A DNA stretch of 64,000 nucleotides, from positions 296,089,168 through 296,153,167 of the forward strand of contig CM053029.1 in assembly GCA_028564925.1 (NCBI GenBank), given 5' to 3'. The notes beneath the pieces are model-generated. The model saw only the letters and a list, made by a program, of their open reading frames with translations. It did not search any database and was not told the DNA's origin. This document shows, one piece after another, positions 32,623-44,799 of this stretch; within the stretch, counting starts at the first letter, position 1, and every line of letters begins with the position of its first letter. Source of the stretch: Lithobates sylvaticus (lineage: Eukaryota > Chordata > Amphibia > Anura > Ranidae). Position numbers and translations under genes: made by a program.

Positions 32623-35299
32623 GTAATTATACTGCTTATACCATCCTGTTCAAATACTGTGTAGGATGTTATAGATCATTATAGTGTCTGCACAGTGCGC
32701 TGGAAGTGAGAAGGTGCCCAGTGCTGAGGTTGTATTGCCTGAGCATTAGTCCCACTTGGAGACACGCCTGCAGGGGCAATTCAGTTAACCCTTGTGTGAT
32801 AGTTCTTCACAACCATTTGTTTCATTATTTTGTCAGAATTGTATGACATTACGGTTTACAAGTTGAATGCTCAAACCAGTTTCAGTAAATGTATATTTTG
32901 GTTTAACACAGTCTATTGTGAGGTCTGTTCATTCTCCAGACAGGTGTAGCAGTGTATACCCAGGTGACAACACAGGTAAAGTGCATATTATCTGTGACTA
33001 TTCAATTGTCTTTTATTATTGGGTTTTACACCAACACTGTTACACAGCTGTGTCAAGTAGGTTGAGCCAATTCAGTGGTGGTTAGAGAGTAGAGTACAGG
33101 CCCAATTAATTACCAGCAGCTCCTTTGGGTGTAAGTGATACATGTGCCCCACCGGCCAGGATGGATGGCTCATCTGCAAACTCAGTCGAGTGCTGTGGTA
33201 GGACAGGAACCGGCTCACCTGATCTTCACCCTTCATAGGCACAATGTATCGTTCAGCCCATGAGCATTGACACATCTCCTGCCCCAGCTGCAGCTGATGG
33301 AACAGGAGGAGGGGGAGCCGGGCAGCAGTGCTGGGGGAAGGGGAGCATGGGGGATCTGTGCTGTGGTGGGGGGGGGGGGGGGGTACTACAGTGGGGGGGG
33401 GGGGGTCAGAGTGCTATGGGTGGGATTATGAGAAGCCAACAGCAGCAGGGGAGCCACAGTCACAGGCAATCTGTATTGCGGGGAGGGGGGACACATAAAA
33501 GTGGAGGGGGGGCATGCTGCTCCTCCATGTGTGCAATGTGTGGGCCCCACTCACCCCCAGGGCCTGTGTGCACTGTACACATGGACAATACACCACTGCC
33601 TTGAACCCCACACTTGCATTGCACACTGTTGCAGAGCACTTTCAGAAAGGTCCTATTGACTTGTAAGGCACAGGGGGTATATTTCCAGCCACGGCCAAGA
33701 AGCAGAGAATCACAACTCTGGCATGTGTACACCCCTGGTCACTGCCTATTTAGCTAAAGTGGGTATTGGTTGGGGGGCAGCCCAACCGCTACTGTGTATG
33801 AGCCCTTAGAGCTGTAAATCTAGAATAGTTTTTCATAGTGTTGGGGGAGGGCTAGAACCTCTATCAAGCTTACAGCCTATGGCTTCCTGTGTCGCTGTTA
33901 GGAAGATTTCCTCTCATTTCCTGTGCCAGTGATCAGAGCAAAAGGAAGTCGGAAATTTCTCCAATGAGAACAGAATTCTGTCTATGTCCCTGTTAGAGAG
34001 ACTTCCCCTGACCTGTCTTTTCTACTGCTTTTAATCCAGAAACCATCTGGATTTGCCTTTTTTAATTGATCATTATTATTTCTTACATGATTAGGCTATT
34101 CCCTGTGTTGTCAAGTGCTCTCTCACACCCCTCCCATGCAGCTAAGTATTGGCTTCAGGCCAATCACTCCAAGCTAACGTCCTGTTACCAGCTGCTTTCT
34201 TCACTCTACATCCAATTCTTTAACATGGCTCTTTACAAGGTAGGTATACTGGCCGGTTAATTGTTCCTGAGTAGGTTCCTCTGCAGAACTGGAAGTAAAG
34301 AGTAACTGGTGGCACTCAGAGGGAGCCTATAGCAACTGGCAATATTTCAAATTTTTCCATGACTAACTTGTGCAGCAGTTTGGGTATATAGGTTCACTTT
34401 AAAGCAGACCTTCACTCCCCTAATGCACTTTGCAGCTTCTGAATTCTCATCCCCTCCACAATCATAATTGCCCAGATAGCAAGGATAACTTGCCACAAAT
34501 GTGTGGCAGTTTTTAATTGGAAGTCTGTTAACTTGCTGCACATTTTCACTGGCAAGTTGTGCATCTGCAGGGCACTTGAAGCACAAGTTCTAGTTCACAA
34601 TTTGTAGAAAATGTGCATGGGAAGTCTAGCAAGAGCAAATTTGCAGTTGTGAGTCTACAGCAAGAGCTCTGCAAGTCTACAGCATGAAAATTCAATCACG
34701 GTGACCCCTGTGGTGGGATGACTATTGCACAACATAACTGAACCAGAACTTGCAGCAGATTTTCAGAATGTTTGCAAAAAAAGTTGATCTGGAGTCATGC
34801 AATGCGGACTTACTGCAATTGTGCAACAAACTTGTGAAGCCTGGCAAGTCTAGCAAAAGCTTTTTCAAACTTTGTTTGCACAATTGCTTGCTATCTGGGT
34901 GCTGATTTTTTTTACCTTACTTTTTTTTTTTTTGCCTACTAAGATGTTTACCCTACGCCTGTCAGTCTAGGCAAGAATGACATTTACCCTGCTCCAGCAG
35001 GCTCCTGGGTTATTCATGTTGAGTATCCCAGGAGGCTTCAGCTTTTTGTGAGTGACTAGAAGAGGACGGACCCTGTGGCACGTCATCGGGGGCTGACTGC
35101 AAGAACTCAGAAGAGGCGACTCCTGATGACATCACAAGGGAAGATGGCGGTTCAGGAACAGCTATGCAGTGTGGGGGGGGGGGGGGGGGGGGGGTTGATA
35201 GATCACAGCAGGACAATGCTGGATTCACTGCAGATAAGTATGCTAAGTCAGGATAAAAGGTATGGACAGACTTAAAATAAAAAACACACAGAAGCCCAG
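32623..35299. other. No gene; G-runs and unassigned sequence
   Basis: No supported gene. It contains three long G-runs (near 33368, 33393 and 35169) and a TTTAAAGCAGACCTTCACTC phrase near 34398 resembling a MITE end, without a partner I could identify. Confidence 0.35.
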
Positions 35300-36478
35300 G
35301 TGAGCGAAGTTTCTCTTTATTGTCTAGGTCTGTTTCGTCACTTGTAAAAAATAAAAATAAACAATTACATATATGAAAATGACATTATATTTTGCCACTA
35401 TTAAACATTACTTTGTCTTTACAATGTCATTTCCTATAAGGAGGGGACCTTAAAATCATCAAAATATTCCATAACCTGATCTACCACAAAACAGTCCCTG
35501 CCTTCTCTAAACACTTGATTAAACCAGACTGTCACAATGTTTCTTGTGTAGCTGCTTTTCCTCAGCAGTACAGAACTTCTATATATTAAATTGTCTGTTT
35601 GGCTCATGGTGGAGCTATAAATGCCACATTTTTTTAAAGCTGAACTCCAAGCAAGCAACTAAATACAAAATTGAAATACATATATGGAAACTGTTTATCT
35701 GCCAAAGAATTAGTAATTCTTTGCAATCCCCAGCACACTTCTAGCTAGTCAGCACCTCTCATGTTAAAAAACAGAGGATTTTGTTGCATACATTTTCAAA
35801 TACATATAAAGCCACACTGCTTAGTCAAGTTTTTTTTTGTTAAGTGTGGTCCCTAACTTAAAACTATTTCAAATTTAAGGAAACGTTGCTAGTCTGCAAT
35901 AGGACATGCATATAGCAATGCGTAAGTTGAGAGCAGACCTACCTGAAGGCAGCCTCTTCCCACAAGCCTAACATTATAAATATTTAACAATTATCAAATG
36001 ACAGCAGCACACAAAAGAATGCCAACAAAGGTATCCAATATACTATCTCTAGTTATATTATTCAGAGCGAATGCAGTTTTAGAAAAGAAAAAAGAAGCTC
36101 CTCATAGTCCTGATATGTTTGTTAAAAAACTCAACAAGGACAAATTAACTCACATGTAACAATCACTAACAGTACTATATACATGAGTGGATATAAAACT
36201 GCACCGATGCGTCGCAGACTACAGTGTCCTCCAAGTTCCGGCAAACACCTAGAACCAAATGTGTATTCCAGCATCACTACAACAACATTTAAGACGGCTG
36301 CAGACTCCCAGTGTGTTTTTGCACCAAATTCAACAAAGCAACAATGGCAACTGCTTATAGCAATTTATAACAAGTAAAATGTTTTTTGACAGCACTGCCA
36401 TCTTAAAAACCTCTACTGTAACAGTGGCATGGGTTGGTCAAAACACTGCGTCAAACACACCAACCTTTTTTCTGGACA
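35300..36478. other. No confident gene; flank of DIRS
   Basis: AT-rich, apparently low-copy sequence. A minus-strand AATAAA near 35317 and a 74-codon minus-strand frame (35658-35434) would fit a terminal exon with 3' UTR, but the frame matches no family I know and lacks codon or splice support. This is the likeliest host-derived stretch in the window. Confidence 0.25.
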
Positions 36479-36620
36479 AAAAATGGAGTTACTTACCGGT
36501 AACATCCTTTTCCGGGAGTCTTTCAGGACAGCACCATAGAGAGACCCTGGCTCCTCCCCTTTCAGGAAACACCGCCTTAGATTTTGAATTTAAGCCCCCA
36601 CCGTCCTGCCAGTCCCTCAG
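36479..36620. repeat. DIRS terminal repeat, left
   Basis: GGAGTTACTTACCGGTAACA and the following sequence to the CCACCGTCCTGCCAGTCCCT block recur in inverted form at 43550-43701 (from the CAGGACAGCACCATAGAGAG part inward). This is the 3' end of the minus-strand element. Confidence 0.85.
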
Positions 36621-36745
36621 TTCTTCAAGAGTACCTCCGGCCAGCTGGGGAGACACAAGAACACGTCATAATAACTTACATCTCTTACCTGACGGTCTCA
36701 TGCGATGACTTCTTCCATGTCCAACAAATTAGGGTGGGTAACTTG

Positions 36746-36835
36746 TGCTGTCCTGAAAGACTCCCGGAAAAGGATGTTACCGGTAAGTAACTCCATTTTT
36801 CCCCATCCGTCTTTCAGGACAGCACCATAGAGAGG
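36746..36835. repeat. DIRS internal complementary region
   Basis: The left half is the complement of the element's outermost left end; the right half is the complement of its outermost right end, joined at a T-run. In DIRS elements this region templates the circular intermediate. Confidence 0.88.
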
Positions 36836-36853
36836 ATAAGCGAGCACCTTACC

Positions 36854-38100
36854 TTAGGGTGGGACTACTGCCTGCAGAACTTTACGCCCAAAGGCTTGGT
36901 CCTTCGCTGACAGCAGGTCCAACCTGTAGTGCCTTACGAACGTATCAAAGCTGGACCATGTTGCCGCCCTACAGATCTGCTCTGGAGAAGCACCAGCCCA
37001 CTCAGCCTGCGAAGTCGCCACTGCCCTGGTGGAATGCGCTCTAATACCATCCGGGGGCTCCACTCCCCCCGCTACATAAGCCTGTCTGATGGCTAACCTA
37101 ATCCATCTGGCTATCGTCTGTCTAGAGGCTCTAGACCCTTTTTTAGCTCCTGAAAACAATACAAAAAAAGAATCAGACTTCCTATAGTCCTTTGTACTCT
37201 CCAAGTACTGGAGGACGCACCTCCTAACGTCCAACTTATGAAATGTGCGTTCCTGTACCCTCACAGGGTTTACACAGAAGGTAGGCAAAATTATTTCCTG
37301 GCCTCTATGAAAACTTGAGGCCACTTTAGGCAAAAATGCCGGATCAGTTCTAAAAACCACACGATCCGGAAATATCTGAAAAAAAGGTGCCCTAATTGAA
37401 AGGGCTTCGAGTTCACTTACTCTTCTTGCCGTGGTGATCGCCACCAAAAACACCGTTTTGAGGGTGATCGACCTCAACGTACAAGCCTCCAACGGTTCAA
37501 ATGGTTCACCGGTGAGGGCTTGTAATACCAAAGAAAGATCCCATACTGGAAAAGAGGATACTCTTACTGGCCTCTGCCTATTCAGAGCTTTAAAAAAACC
37601 TAGATATCCAGGGATCCAATGCTAACTGTTTCTCCAAAAATACACTCAAAGCAGACACTTGTCCTTTCAGTGTGCTAACAGCCAACCCCTTGTCTGCCCC
37701 CGCTTGCAGAAATTCCAGTACCGCTACAGGACTGCTTGTGTCGAAGGAACTATCCGCACACCAACTATTGAAGCGTTTCCACACTTTCAGGTAGATAGCT
37801 TGCGTCTCCCTTTTTCTGCAACTTAGTAGGGTCGATACTAAACGATCTGAGAACCCCTTGCCCTTCAGCAATTCCTCCTCAGTAGCCAAGCAGCCAGGTT
37901 CCACCGCTCCACCTGAGGACAACAGATTGGACCCTGGGACAGAAGATCTACTTGGAATGGCAGAATCCAAGGGGGTTCCACTGCCAGACTCTTCAAGATG
38001 GAAAACCACGGCCTCCTGGGCCAATGAGGTGCTATCAGAATGAGAGTTGTGCTCTCCAACTGTAACTTCCTCAGTACTGCTGGGATTAGTACGGGAGGGG
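36854..38100 (-). pseudogene. DIRS tyrosine recombinase region (fossil)
   Basis: This part of the DIRS fossil shows a SAM-like N-terminal segment and a catalytic domain with the family's signature residues visible (ARRVSELEAL, then RAHSTRAVATS, then FVRHYRLDL, supplying Arg, His-x-x-Arg and Tyr). In DIRS it replaces the integrase of LTR elements and integrates a circular DNA without making target duplications. The region is not intact. Confidence 0.88.
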
Positions 38101-39864
38101 GGAAGGCATAGCACTTGGAGAACTCCCAGCTCTGAGCCAGTGCGTCCACTCCAAGTGCTCCGTCCCATCTGCTCAGGGAGAAGAATAGATCTGTCTTTCT
38201 GTTTTCCCTTGAGGCGAAGAGGCCTATACAAGGCATCCCCCACCTCTGGGTAATTGCCTTGAAGACATCCTGGTTCAAAATCCAGTCGCCTTCTCTCAGC
38301 TTTCTCCTGCTGAGAAAATCCGCAACCTGATTTTGATCCCCTTTTAGATGTACCGCCGACAGGGACAGAATATTTGCCTCGGCCCACCTGAGAATGCTGC
38401 TTGTCAAGTTCCACAGAGACTGCTTTTGGTACCTCCCTGCCTGTTGAGGTATGCTACTGCAGAGGAGTTGTCTGACCTGACTCTCACGTGTTGACCCTGG
38501 AGTTCTTCCTGAAAGGCTCTGAGTGCCAACTCTATGGCTTTCAGCTCCCTCCAGTTCAAGGATTCCCTTGCCTCTTGCCTTAGCCAGGTGCCCTGAACCA
38601 TCCGGGCATCTAGATGAGCTCCCCAACCTGTGCCGCTTGCATCGGTCGTGATGGTTTTGGATACCGGGAGGACCCATTCTAAACCCTGAGAAAGATTGGC
38701 CCCTTTTCTCCACCACCAGAGTGACCTTTTTACCTGAATTGGCACCTCTATCAGGGCGTCCAGGGAACTCTGACTGTGGTCCCAAATTCCCAGGATGAAC
38801 AGTTGTAAGGGACGAAAATGCAGCCCTGCCCACTGTACTGCTGGGAGCGAGGATGTCAGTAGCCCTAGAGCTGACATGGCTTTCCTTATTGAGACCTGTT
38901 GATTGCCCTGCAAGAACAACATCGCCCTGTCTACCTTCTGGATTTTTTCTTCCGGAAGAAAAACTTTTTGTTTTGTTGAATCCAACCTGTAGCCCAGGAA
39001 GATGATTTTCTGAGATGGGGTCAGGCTGGATTTTTCCAGGTTCAAGAGCCATCCTAGATTTTCGAGGATGTCCCTTGTTACCTGCAGATCTCTGGACAGC
39101 TGCTCTGGGGAAGAAGCAAATAGGAGCAGATCGTCTAGATATGCGACTATTGCAATGTTTCTGAGTCGCAAGAAGGCCAGCACCTCCACCATGACTTTGG
39201 TGAATATACGGGGGGAAGAAGATAGCCCAAAGGGAAGAGCCCTGAATTGTAGATGCACTATCCCTTCTGGGGTCTTCACCGCCAACCTGAGGAACTTCTG
39301 GTACCCCTCTGCTATGGGGATGTGCAGATAGGCATCCTTCAGGTCTATGGACGCCATGAAGCAATTCTGGGGAAGAAGTGCTTTTACCGAGTAGATCGAG
39401 TCCATTCGGAACTTCCTGTATGTAACCGAGACGTTCAGGGGCTTCAAGTTCAGGATAAGTCTGAACTTTCCCGATGGTTTGCGGACCACAAAGATGTGGG
39501 AATAGAAGCCCCTGCCTGTCTCTTCCACCGGGACTCGGGTTACCACCTCTTGTTCCTCCAACTCCTGTAGAGAGGAAAGAAGAGCTGAAGCCTTTTCTGC
39601 ACATCTTGGTAGCGTGGTGACCAGAAGTCTGAGAGGTGGGGGTTTTGAAAACTCCAACCTGTAACCCCTCCTTATAATCTCCAAAATAAAATGGTTGGAG
39701 GTGATCAACTCCCACTGTGGGAGGAAGTACCCCAGTCTTCCTCCCACCCTGGTTCCGTCATTTAGACTTTTTGGGCTGTTCAGGAGGGCGAAAAATAGCT
39801 CCCCCACGCCCTTTGCCCTTCTGTCCCCAAACTTTTTTCTGTTGCTCATTTTTAGGAGGTTCAA
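38100..39864 (-). pseudogene. DIRS reverse transcriptase and RNase H region (fossil)
   Basis: Reverse transcriptase motifs (SIDLKDAYLHIP, ALPFGLSSSP, VAYLDDLLLF) are followed by RNase H (TTDASGTGWGAHLD, WRELKAIELAL, RSDNSSAVAYLN). The order fits vertebrate DIRS. Overlapping frames between pol and recombinase are usual for the group. Not intact. Confidence 0.9.
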
Positions 39865-40569
39865 ACTTCCTCCTGGGTTGAACCCTCCTTTTGGCTTCCG
39901 CCAATTTCTTTTTGATAGGAAAGGCCTTTTTCCTGTCGGCCATCCTATCCAAGACGGCCTCCAAGCCAGGACCGAACAACAAGTCCCCTGTGAGGGGAAT
40001 ACCGCAGAGCTTGACTTTTGACGCGCTATCTCCCTGCCACGTCTTAAGCCAAAGAGCCCGCCTTGCTGAGTTGGACAAGGCTGCTGACCTTGCTGACATC
40101 CTTACTGACTCCGCTGAGGCGTCAGCCAGATAAGCTACTCCATTGAGGAGCATAGGAAAGGAAGACAGGATTGTTTCCTTAGGAGTTCCTGCCTCTATGT
40201 GTGCCTGAAATTGTGTCAACCAGTACTCCATGTTTCGTGCCACCACTGTGGACGCCATGGCGGGTTTGAGGTTGCCTATTGATGAATCCCAGGATTTTTT
40301 CAATAGAGAGTCCATCCTTTTATCCATAGGATCTGGGAGGGCTCCCATATCTTCAAAGGCAAGGTCGGTGTGCCTAGAGACCTGCGAGAAGGCCGCATCT
40401 AGTTTAGGAATTTTATTCCACACTAGAGCTTCCTCCTCTGCAAAAGGAAATCTCCTTTTCAAACTCCTTGAAAAGAATGGTTTCCTTTCCGGGTCCTGCC
40501 ATTCTTTTTTAATGGCGTCGACCAGTACCTCATGGACCGGAACCACTTTCTTTTTCTGTTCCCCTAAGC

Positions 40570-42304
40570 CAGGCATGTCCAAAGTCCGGCCCGCGGGCCA
40601 ATCGCGGCCCGCGTTCCGGTTTTGAACGGCCCGCCTGTTTATCTGGACATGTATATCTTTTGTGGCCCCCAACGATCTCCCAGCGCCGGGGCCACAAAAG
40701 ATATATATGTCCGGATGCCTTGGAGGGGACAGGGAGGAGGCGGGACAAGAGCCGTGCACACAGGAGTATTTCCTGTTTACACGGCAGCCTCTATAATAGG
40801 AAGTCCCATCTCCAGCACTGCCATTGGACGGCTGTTCTGTCCATCAAAGGAGGCGGGACCTTGTATTAAAGAGGCCGCAGAGAAAACAGGAGTTTCTCCT
40901 GTATGTTATCTTTTGGCGCTCGTCCCGCCCCCTCCCTGTACCCTCCGAGGCGGCAGATGGAGGGGCATAATTCAGGCTGCACTGCACAATGGTGAGTCTG
41001 CATTCCTGACAATGATGGGGGCTGTGTATTCCTGACAATGATGGGGGCTGTGTATTCCTGACAATGATGGGGGCTGTGTATTCCTGACAATGATGGGGGC
41101 TGTGTATTCCTGACAATGATGGGGGGGGGGGGTGCTGCATTCCTGACATTCCTGACAATGATGGGGGGGGTGCTGCATTCCTGACAATGATGGGGGCTGT
41201 GTATTCCTGACAATGATGGGGGTTGTGTATTCCTGACAATGATGGGGGGGTGCTGCATTCCTGACATTCCTGACAATGATGGGGGGTGCTGCATTCCTGA
41301 CAATGATGGGGGGGTGCTGCATTCCTGACATTCCTGACAATGATGGGGGGCTGCATTCCTGACAATGATGGGGGGCTGCATTCCTGACAATGATGGGGGG
41401 GGCTGCATTCCTGACATTCCTGACAATGATGGGGGGCTGCATTCCTGACATTCCTGACAATGATGGGGGGCTGCATTCCTGACAATGATGGGGGGCTGCA
41501 TTCCTGACATTCCTGACAATGATGGGGGGCTGCATTCCTGACATTCCTGACAATGATGGGGGGCTGCATTCCTGACATTCCTGACAATGATGGGGGGCTG
41601 CATTCCTGACAATGATGGGGGGCTGCATTCCTGACAATGATGGGGGGCTGCATTCCTGACATTCCTGACAATGATGGGGGGCTGCATTCCTGACAATGAT
41701 GGGGGGCTGCATTCCTGACATTCCTGACAATGATGGGGGGCTGCATTCCTGACAATGATGGGGGCTGCATTCCTGACATTCCTGACAATGATGGGGGGCT
41801 GCATTCCTGACATTCCTGACAATGATGGGGGGCTGCATTCCTGACATTCCTGACAATGATGGGGGGCTGCATTCCTGACATTCCTGACAATGATGGGGGG
41901 CTGCATTCCTGACAATGATGGGGGGCTGCATTCCTGACAATGATGGGGGCTGCATTCCTGACATTTCTGGCAATGGTGGTGCTGCAGATGGGCACTGACC
42001 CTTATTTTGCTTCATATTTCTTTATTTAAAATTGTATTTTTTTCCTAAATCTTCCCTCTTAAAGTGAAGGTGCGTGTTATACGCCAATAAATACGGTATA
42101 TCCAAATAACACGCCTGAGATCATCTCTTTACTCACACACAGCCACAAAGGCAAGGGAATTCTTGTTGGGCAGTGTGTCAGTACTTGAACGAACACACAG
42201 ACGGAATTTTAATGGTTCAAACAATGTCAGGAAAAAAGGTCGGCCCTCACGCATGTTCGCTTCATCAAATCTGGCCCTCTTTGAAAAAAGTTTGGACACC
42301 TCTG
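40570..42304. mobile_element. 1.7-kb hAT element in DIRS, with minisatellite
   Basis: Ends CAGGCATGTCCAAA and GTTTGGACACCTCTG, with the perfect 8-bp duplication CCCTAAGC (40562-40569, 42305-42312). GC-rich GGCCCGCGGGCC sequence lies inside the left end, and a copy of GGGGCCACAAAAGATATA makes a short hairpin near 40650-40710. There is no transposase. More than half of it is the tandem array. Confidence 0.93.
40995..41960. repeat. Minisatellite, about 25-bp unit with 9-bp subunit
   Basis: About 40 units of ATTCCTGACAATGATGGGGG plus GCTGC, many with an extra ATTCCTGAC. G-run length varies between units. Because units avoid minus-strand stops, all three minus-strand frames stay open over hundreds of codons; these are artefacts. 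Confidence 0.95.
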
Positions 42305-43701
42305 CCCTAAGCCCCTGTACATTTGGTCATGGAGCGACAGCTTTTTTCTTTCTTCCTGGATTCCCAAAGTGGTGTGAATAGCTCCTAAAAGCTCTTCCAC
42401 TTCCTCCAGAGAAAGCTTGTAGCGAGAGGCTCTCGTGGACTCGCCATCCACCTCCTCTCCCTCGGATTCCCCTTGGGAATCAGAAGCAATGCTATCTGGC
42501 TCCTCCTCAATCTCTTCTCTAGAGCCCCCCGGATTCTCACCACTCGCCGAGGGAGCATCCGTTAGGCTTGGCGCAACACTCTGCTGTGCTGGTGGAGGGT
42601 TAACCTGAGTCTGCGGAAACTGAAAACTAGAGAAGAGCGTTTTAAAAGATTGTACGGTGTTTGATAGTTCCTTGACGGACGCAGCTAACTCCGTACTTTG
42701 CTCTGCTGACTGCTCCCTCACTAGCCCCTCTATACATTCCCTACAGAGTGCTTTGGACCACGATTCCCCCATTGTGGTTCTGCACGAAGGGCATTTTCTC
42801 TTTGAATTGTGGGGCGATTTGGTTTTCTCAGCAGACTTGCTCTGAAAAAAGACAAACATGAAAGAGAGCAGTCAGACTCCCCTTAACCACCAGCAATACA
42901 CACAGAGGGCCACCAGGGGTGCTATAACTGTGACCACCACCACCAGGGTCCTAGTTACCCCCCATCTTCCCCACCACCAAGGGAGACAAACACACCTGTG
43001 GAGCTTACAGGTTATCCAGTAAGGGAACACCACCCCAGGGTTCCACTTACCTTAGAGTGGCTGGTGCAGGCATCTCCAGGAGCCGTTCGGGAAGCCTCTG
43101 CTTCCGACATTTCCCGCTGAGGATCGGCGGTGCCTTCGCCTCCGAACGCTGTCACTACAGGCAAAAAATGAGGCAGCACCAGCCAGAACGCCCGTTCCGC
43201 TTTTCAAATCCCGCGGCCGGAACCGGAAGCCGCGGGTCGAACGGAAGCACTGACCCCCGCCGGAAATGACGTCACCCGCCATCCGACCCGGCGCACTGAG
43301 CTTCACGCCGAACATGGCGGCCTCCTGTGCTTCCGTTGGCGTCCCCCTGGACAGGAGAAGAGCGGAACCCTCCGGCTTGCAGTTTCGCCAAGAGAAGCCG
43401 GAGGTGCGTGTTGAGAATGACAGCCCAGTCTTAGGCTACCCCAGCCTCACGGACCGCAAGGTAGGATGAGAAAGGCAGAGAGACCCTGGTCCCCCCCCTT
43501 CTCTGGAAACGATCGGCCTTAGCCTCCCTGGCTATTCAGCCCTTGGCTCCATAGCGGTGTCTCCCCACCGGAGGAAACACCATAACTGAGGGACTGGCAG
43601 GACGGTGGGGGCTTAAATTCAAAATCTAAGGCGGTGTTTCCTGAAAGGGGAGGAGCCAGGGTCTCTCTATGGTGCTGTCCTGAAAGACGGATGGGGAAAA
43701 A

Positions 43702-44665
43702 GGAAACCTAGCACATCAATAAAGTCATCCCTCTGTCAACTCTACTCTACTACTTCCTCTTCTTTCAGCTTTTTCATTGCCAGTTAGTAAAGGTTCATAA
43801 CAAGATTGGACCCTAACACTATAGTTGGTTCTGTTTATTCTGCTAAAGTGGGTAACAAAGGTCCTGTTCTGTGGCTAGATGGTTTTCTTTCTGAATCAGA
43901 TAAAAGGATATTGGTTGCTGGAAGGGCAATGTAATTCTGCATAGGCAGTGATGGAAAAGACATAGGCAGGGGTATTAAAATGACTAATGTTTATTGCTGT
44001 ATGTATAGAACCCCTGGAAGAGAGTACTATAATTGTTTTACGGTACCAAGTATCAAGAGAACACTCATGGGTTTCAATAAAAAAAATTATAGTTTATTAA
44101 TTGAAAACATACAAACATATATAAAAATATCCGCTGGTGTGAGATATATGAAAAAAAAAAAAATCACACTCAGTAGGTATGATTCACAGCCTATACAAAC
44201 TATAGGTGACATAGACAGATGATAGACCTATATGTAAATACAGGTCAGTGGTACAGATGAAACTTTAGTTGGATTACAATCGACCAACATGTTTCGCCAA
44301 CATTGGCTTCTTCGGGGTCGTGGGAGTAATCTGTACCGTAAAAGTTGTTTCTATAAGGCAAGTAGAAAGATATTAATAGCACACATAATTTACATGTGTT
44401 TATGCTGGGCATTATCCCCATGGCGCCTATCAAACACAGGACCCAACACCAAAAGGATAGGGGGCCTAAGATGTAAGCCAGACTGTACCCATAATACGTA
44501 GCATCCAATGGACTAATAAACCCCAGAGTGCACCACATGGGCAATCAGAGCCTGGTCACCACAGAATGTTGGCTGCAGGGGGCATATAGGACCTGATGAA
44601 AAGAAAGGGTTAATGTTTTAAACAGTGAAATTAACACCTGGGGAAAGGGGGTTAATCTCACTAAA
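43702..44665. other. No gene; MITE-like sequence
   Basis: No coding region. An A/T-rich segment near 44080 (AATTATAGTTTATTAATTG) resembles the end of the MITE at 11094, and the structured motif follows, so this may be a relative of that element. Its ends were not identified. Confidence 0.35.
44271..44332 (-). other. Structured GAAAC motif, locus 2
   Basis: On the minus strand GATTAC and CGACC pair with GGTCG and GTAATC. They enclose CCGAAGAA, a perfect GCCAA-TG-TTGGC hairpin, and GAAACATGTT. It has the same layout as locus 1 (11401-11453) with different helix bases. Confidence 0.5.
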
Positions 44666-44778
44666 CGTAATTAGGCTAACAGCCTCCAAAAAGCTTACCC
44701 AGCAGGAGAAAGATTGTGTATACAGTAATCTTTCTCCTGCTGGGTAAGCTTTTTGGAGGATATGTTAGCCTAATTACG
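44666..44778. repeat. 50-bp-arm hairpin at the LINE breakpoint
   Basis: CGTAATTAGGCTAAC followed by CCTCCAAAAAGCTTACCCAG and CAGGAGAAAGATT (44666-44715) is repeated in inverted form at 44727-44778 around an 11-bp loop. The arms differ only by a small indel. It lies against the truncated end of the LINE. Confidence 0.92.
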
Positions 44779-44799
44779 ATATGGAGAAGGCGCCCAACA

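Larger units (their letters stand above)
39758..42859 (-). pseudogene. DIRS gag-like region, split by hAT insertion (fossil)
   Basis: Two coding stretches either side of the hAT element at 40570-42304 represent the gag-like first gene. The upstream stretch carries a Cys-rich start (KCPSCRTTMG, ALCREC) and acidic serine-rich sequence; the downstream stretch ends in a basic, Gly/Lys-rich tail. The gag-like assignment rests on position and composition. Confidence 0.75.
36479..43701 (-). mobile_element. DIRS retrotransposon fossil
   Basis: A tyrosine-recombinase retrotransposon of the DIRS group, read on the minus strand. It has inverted terminal repeats (about 36479-36620 and 43550-43701) and an internal complementary region (about 36746-36835) joining complements of both ends, the hallmark of DIRS. 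Parts in order: gag-like region, reverse transcriptase with RNase H, tyrosine recombinase. Without the hAT element in its gag region it is about 5.5 kb. It is broken, with roughly three breaks besides that insertion. The close match between ends and internal complement suggests modest age. Confidence 0.92.

Noticed and set aside
35434-35658. Possible terminal host exon on the minus strand
   Set aside because: 74 codons with no known motif and no convincing upstream acceptor; kept only as a weak possibility in the gap entry.
40844-42015. Three overlapping minus-strand frames of about 350-380 codons
   Set aside because: All three frames translate the 25-bp minisatellite (repeating SLSGMQPPIIVRNAAPHHCQ-type phrases); there is no gene structure.
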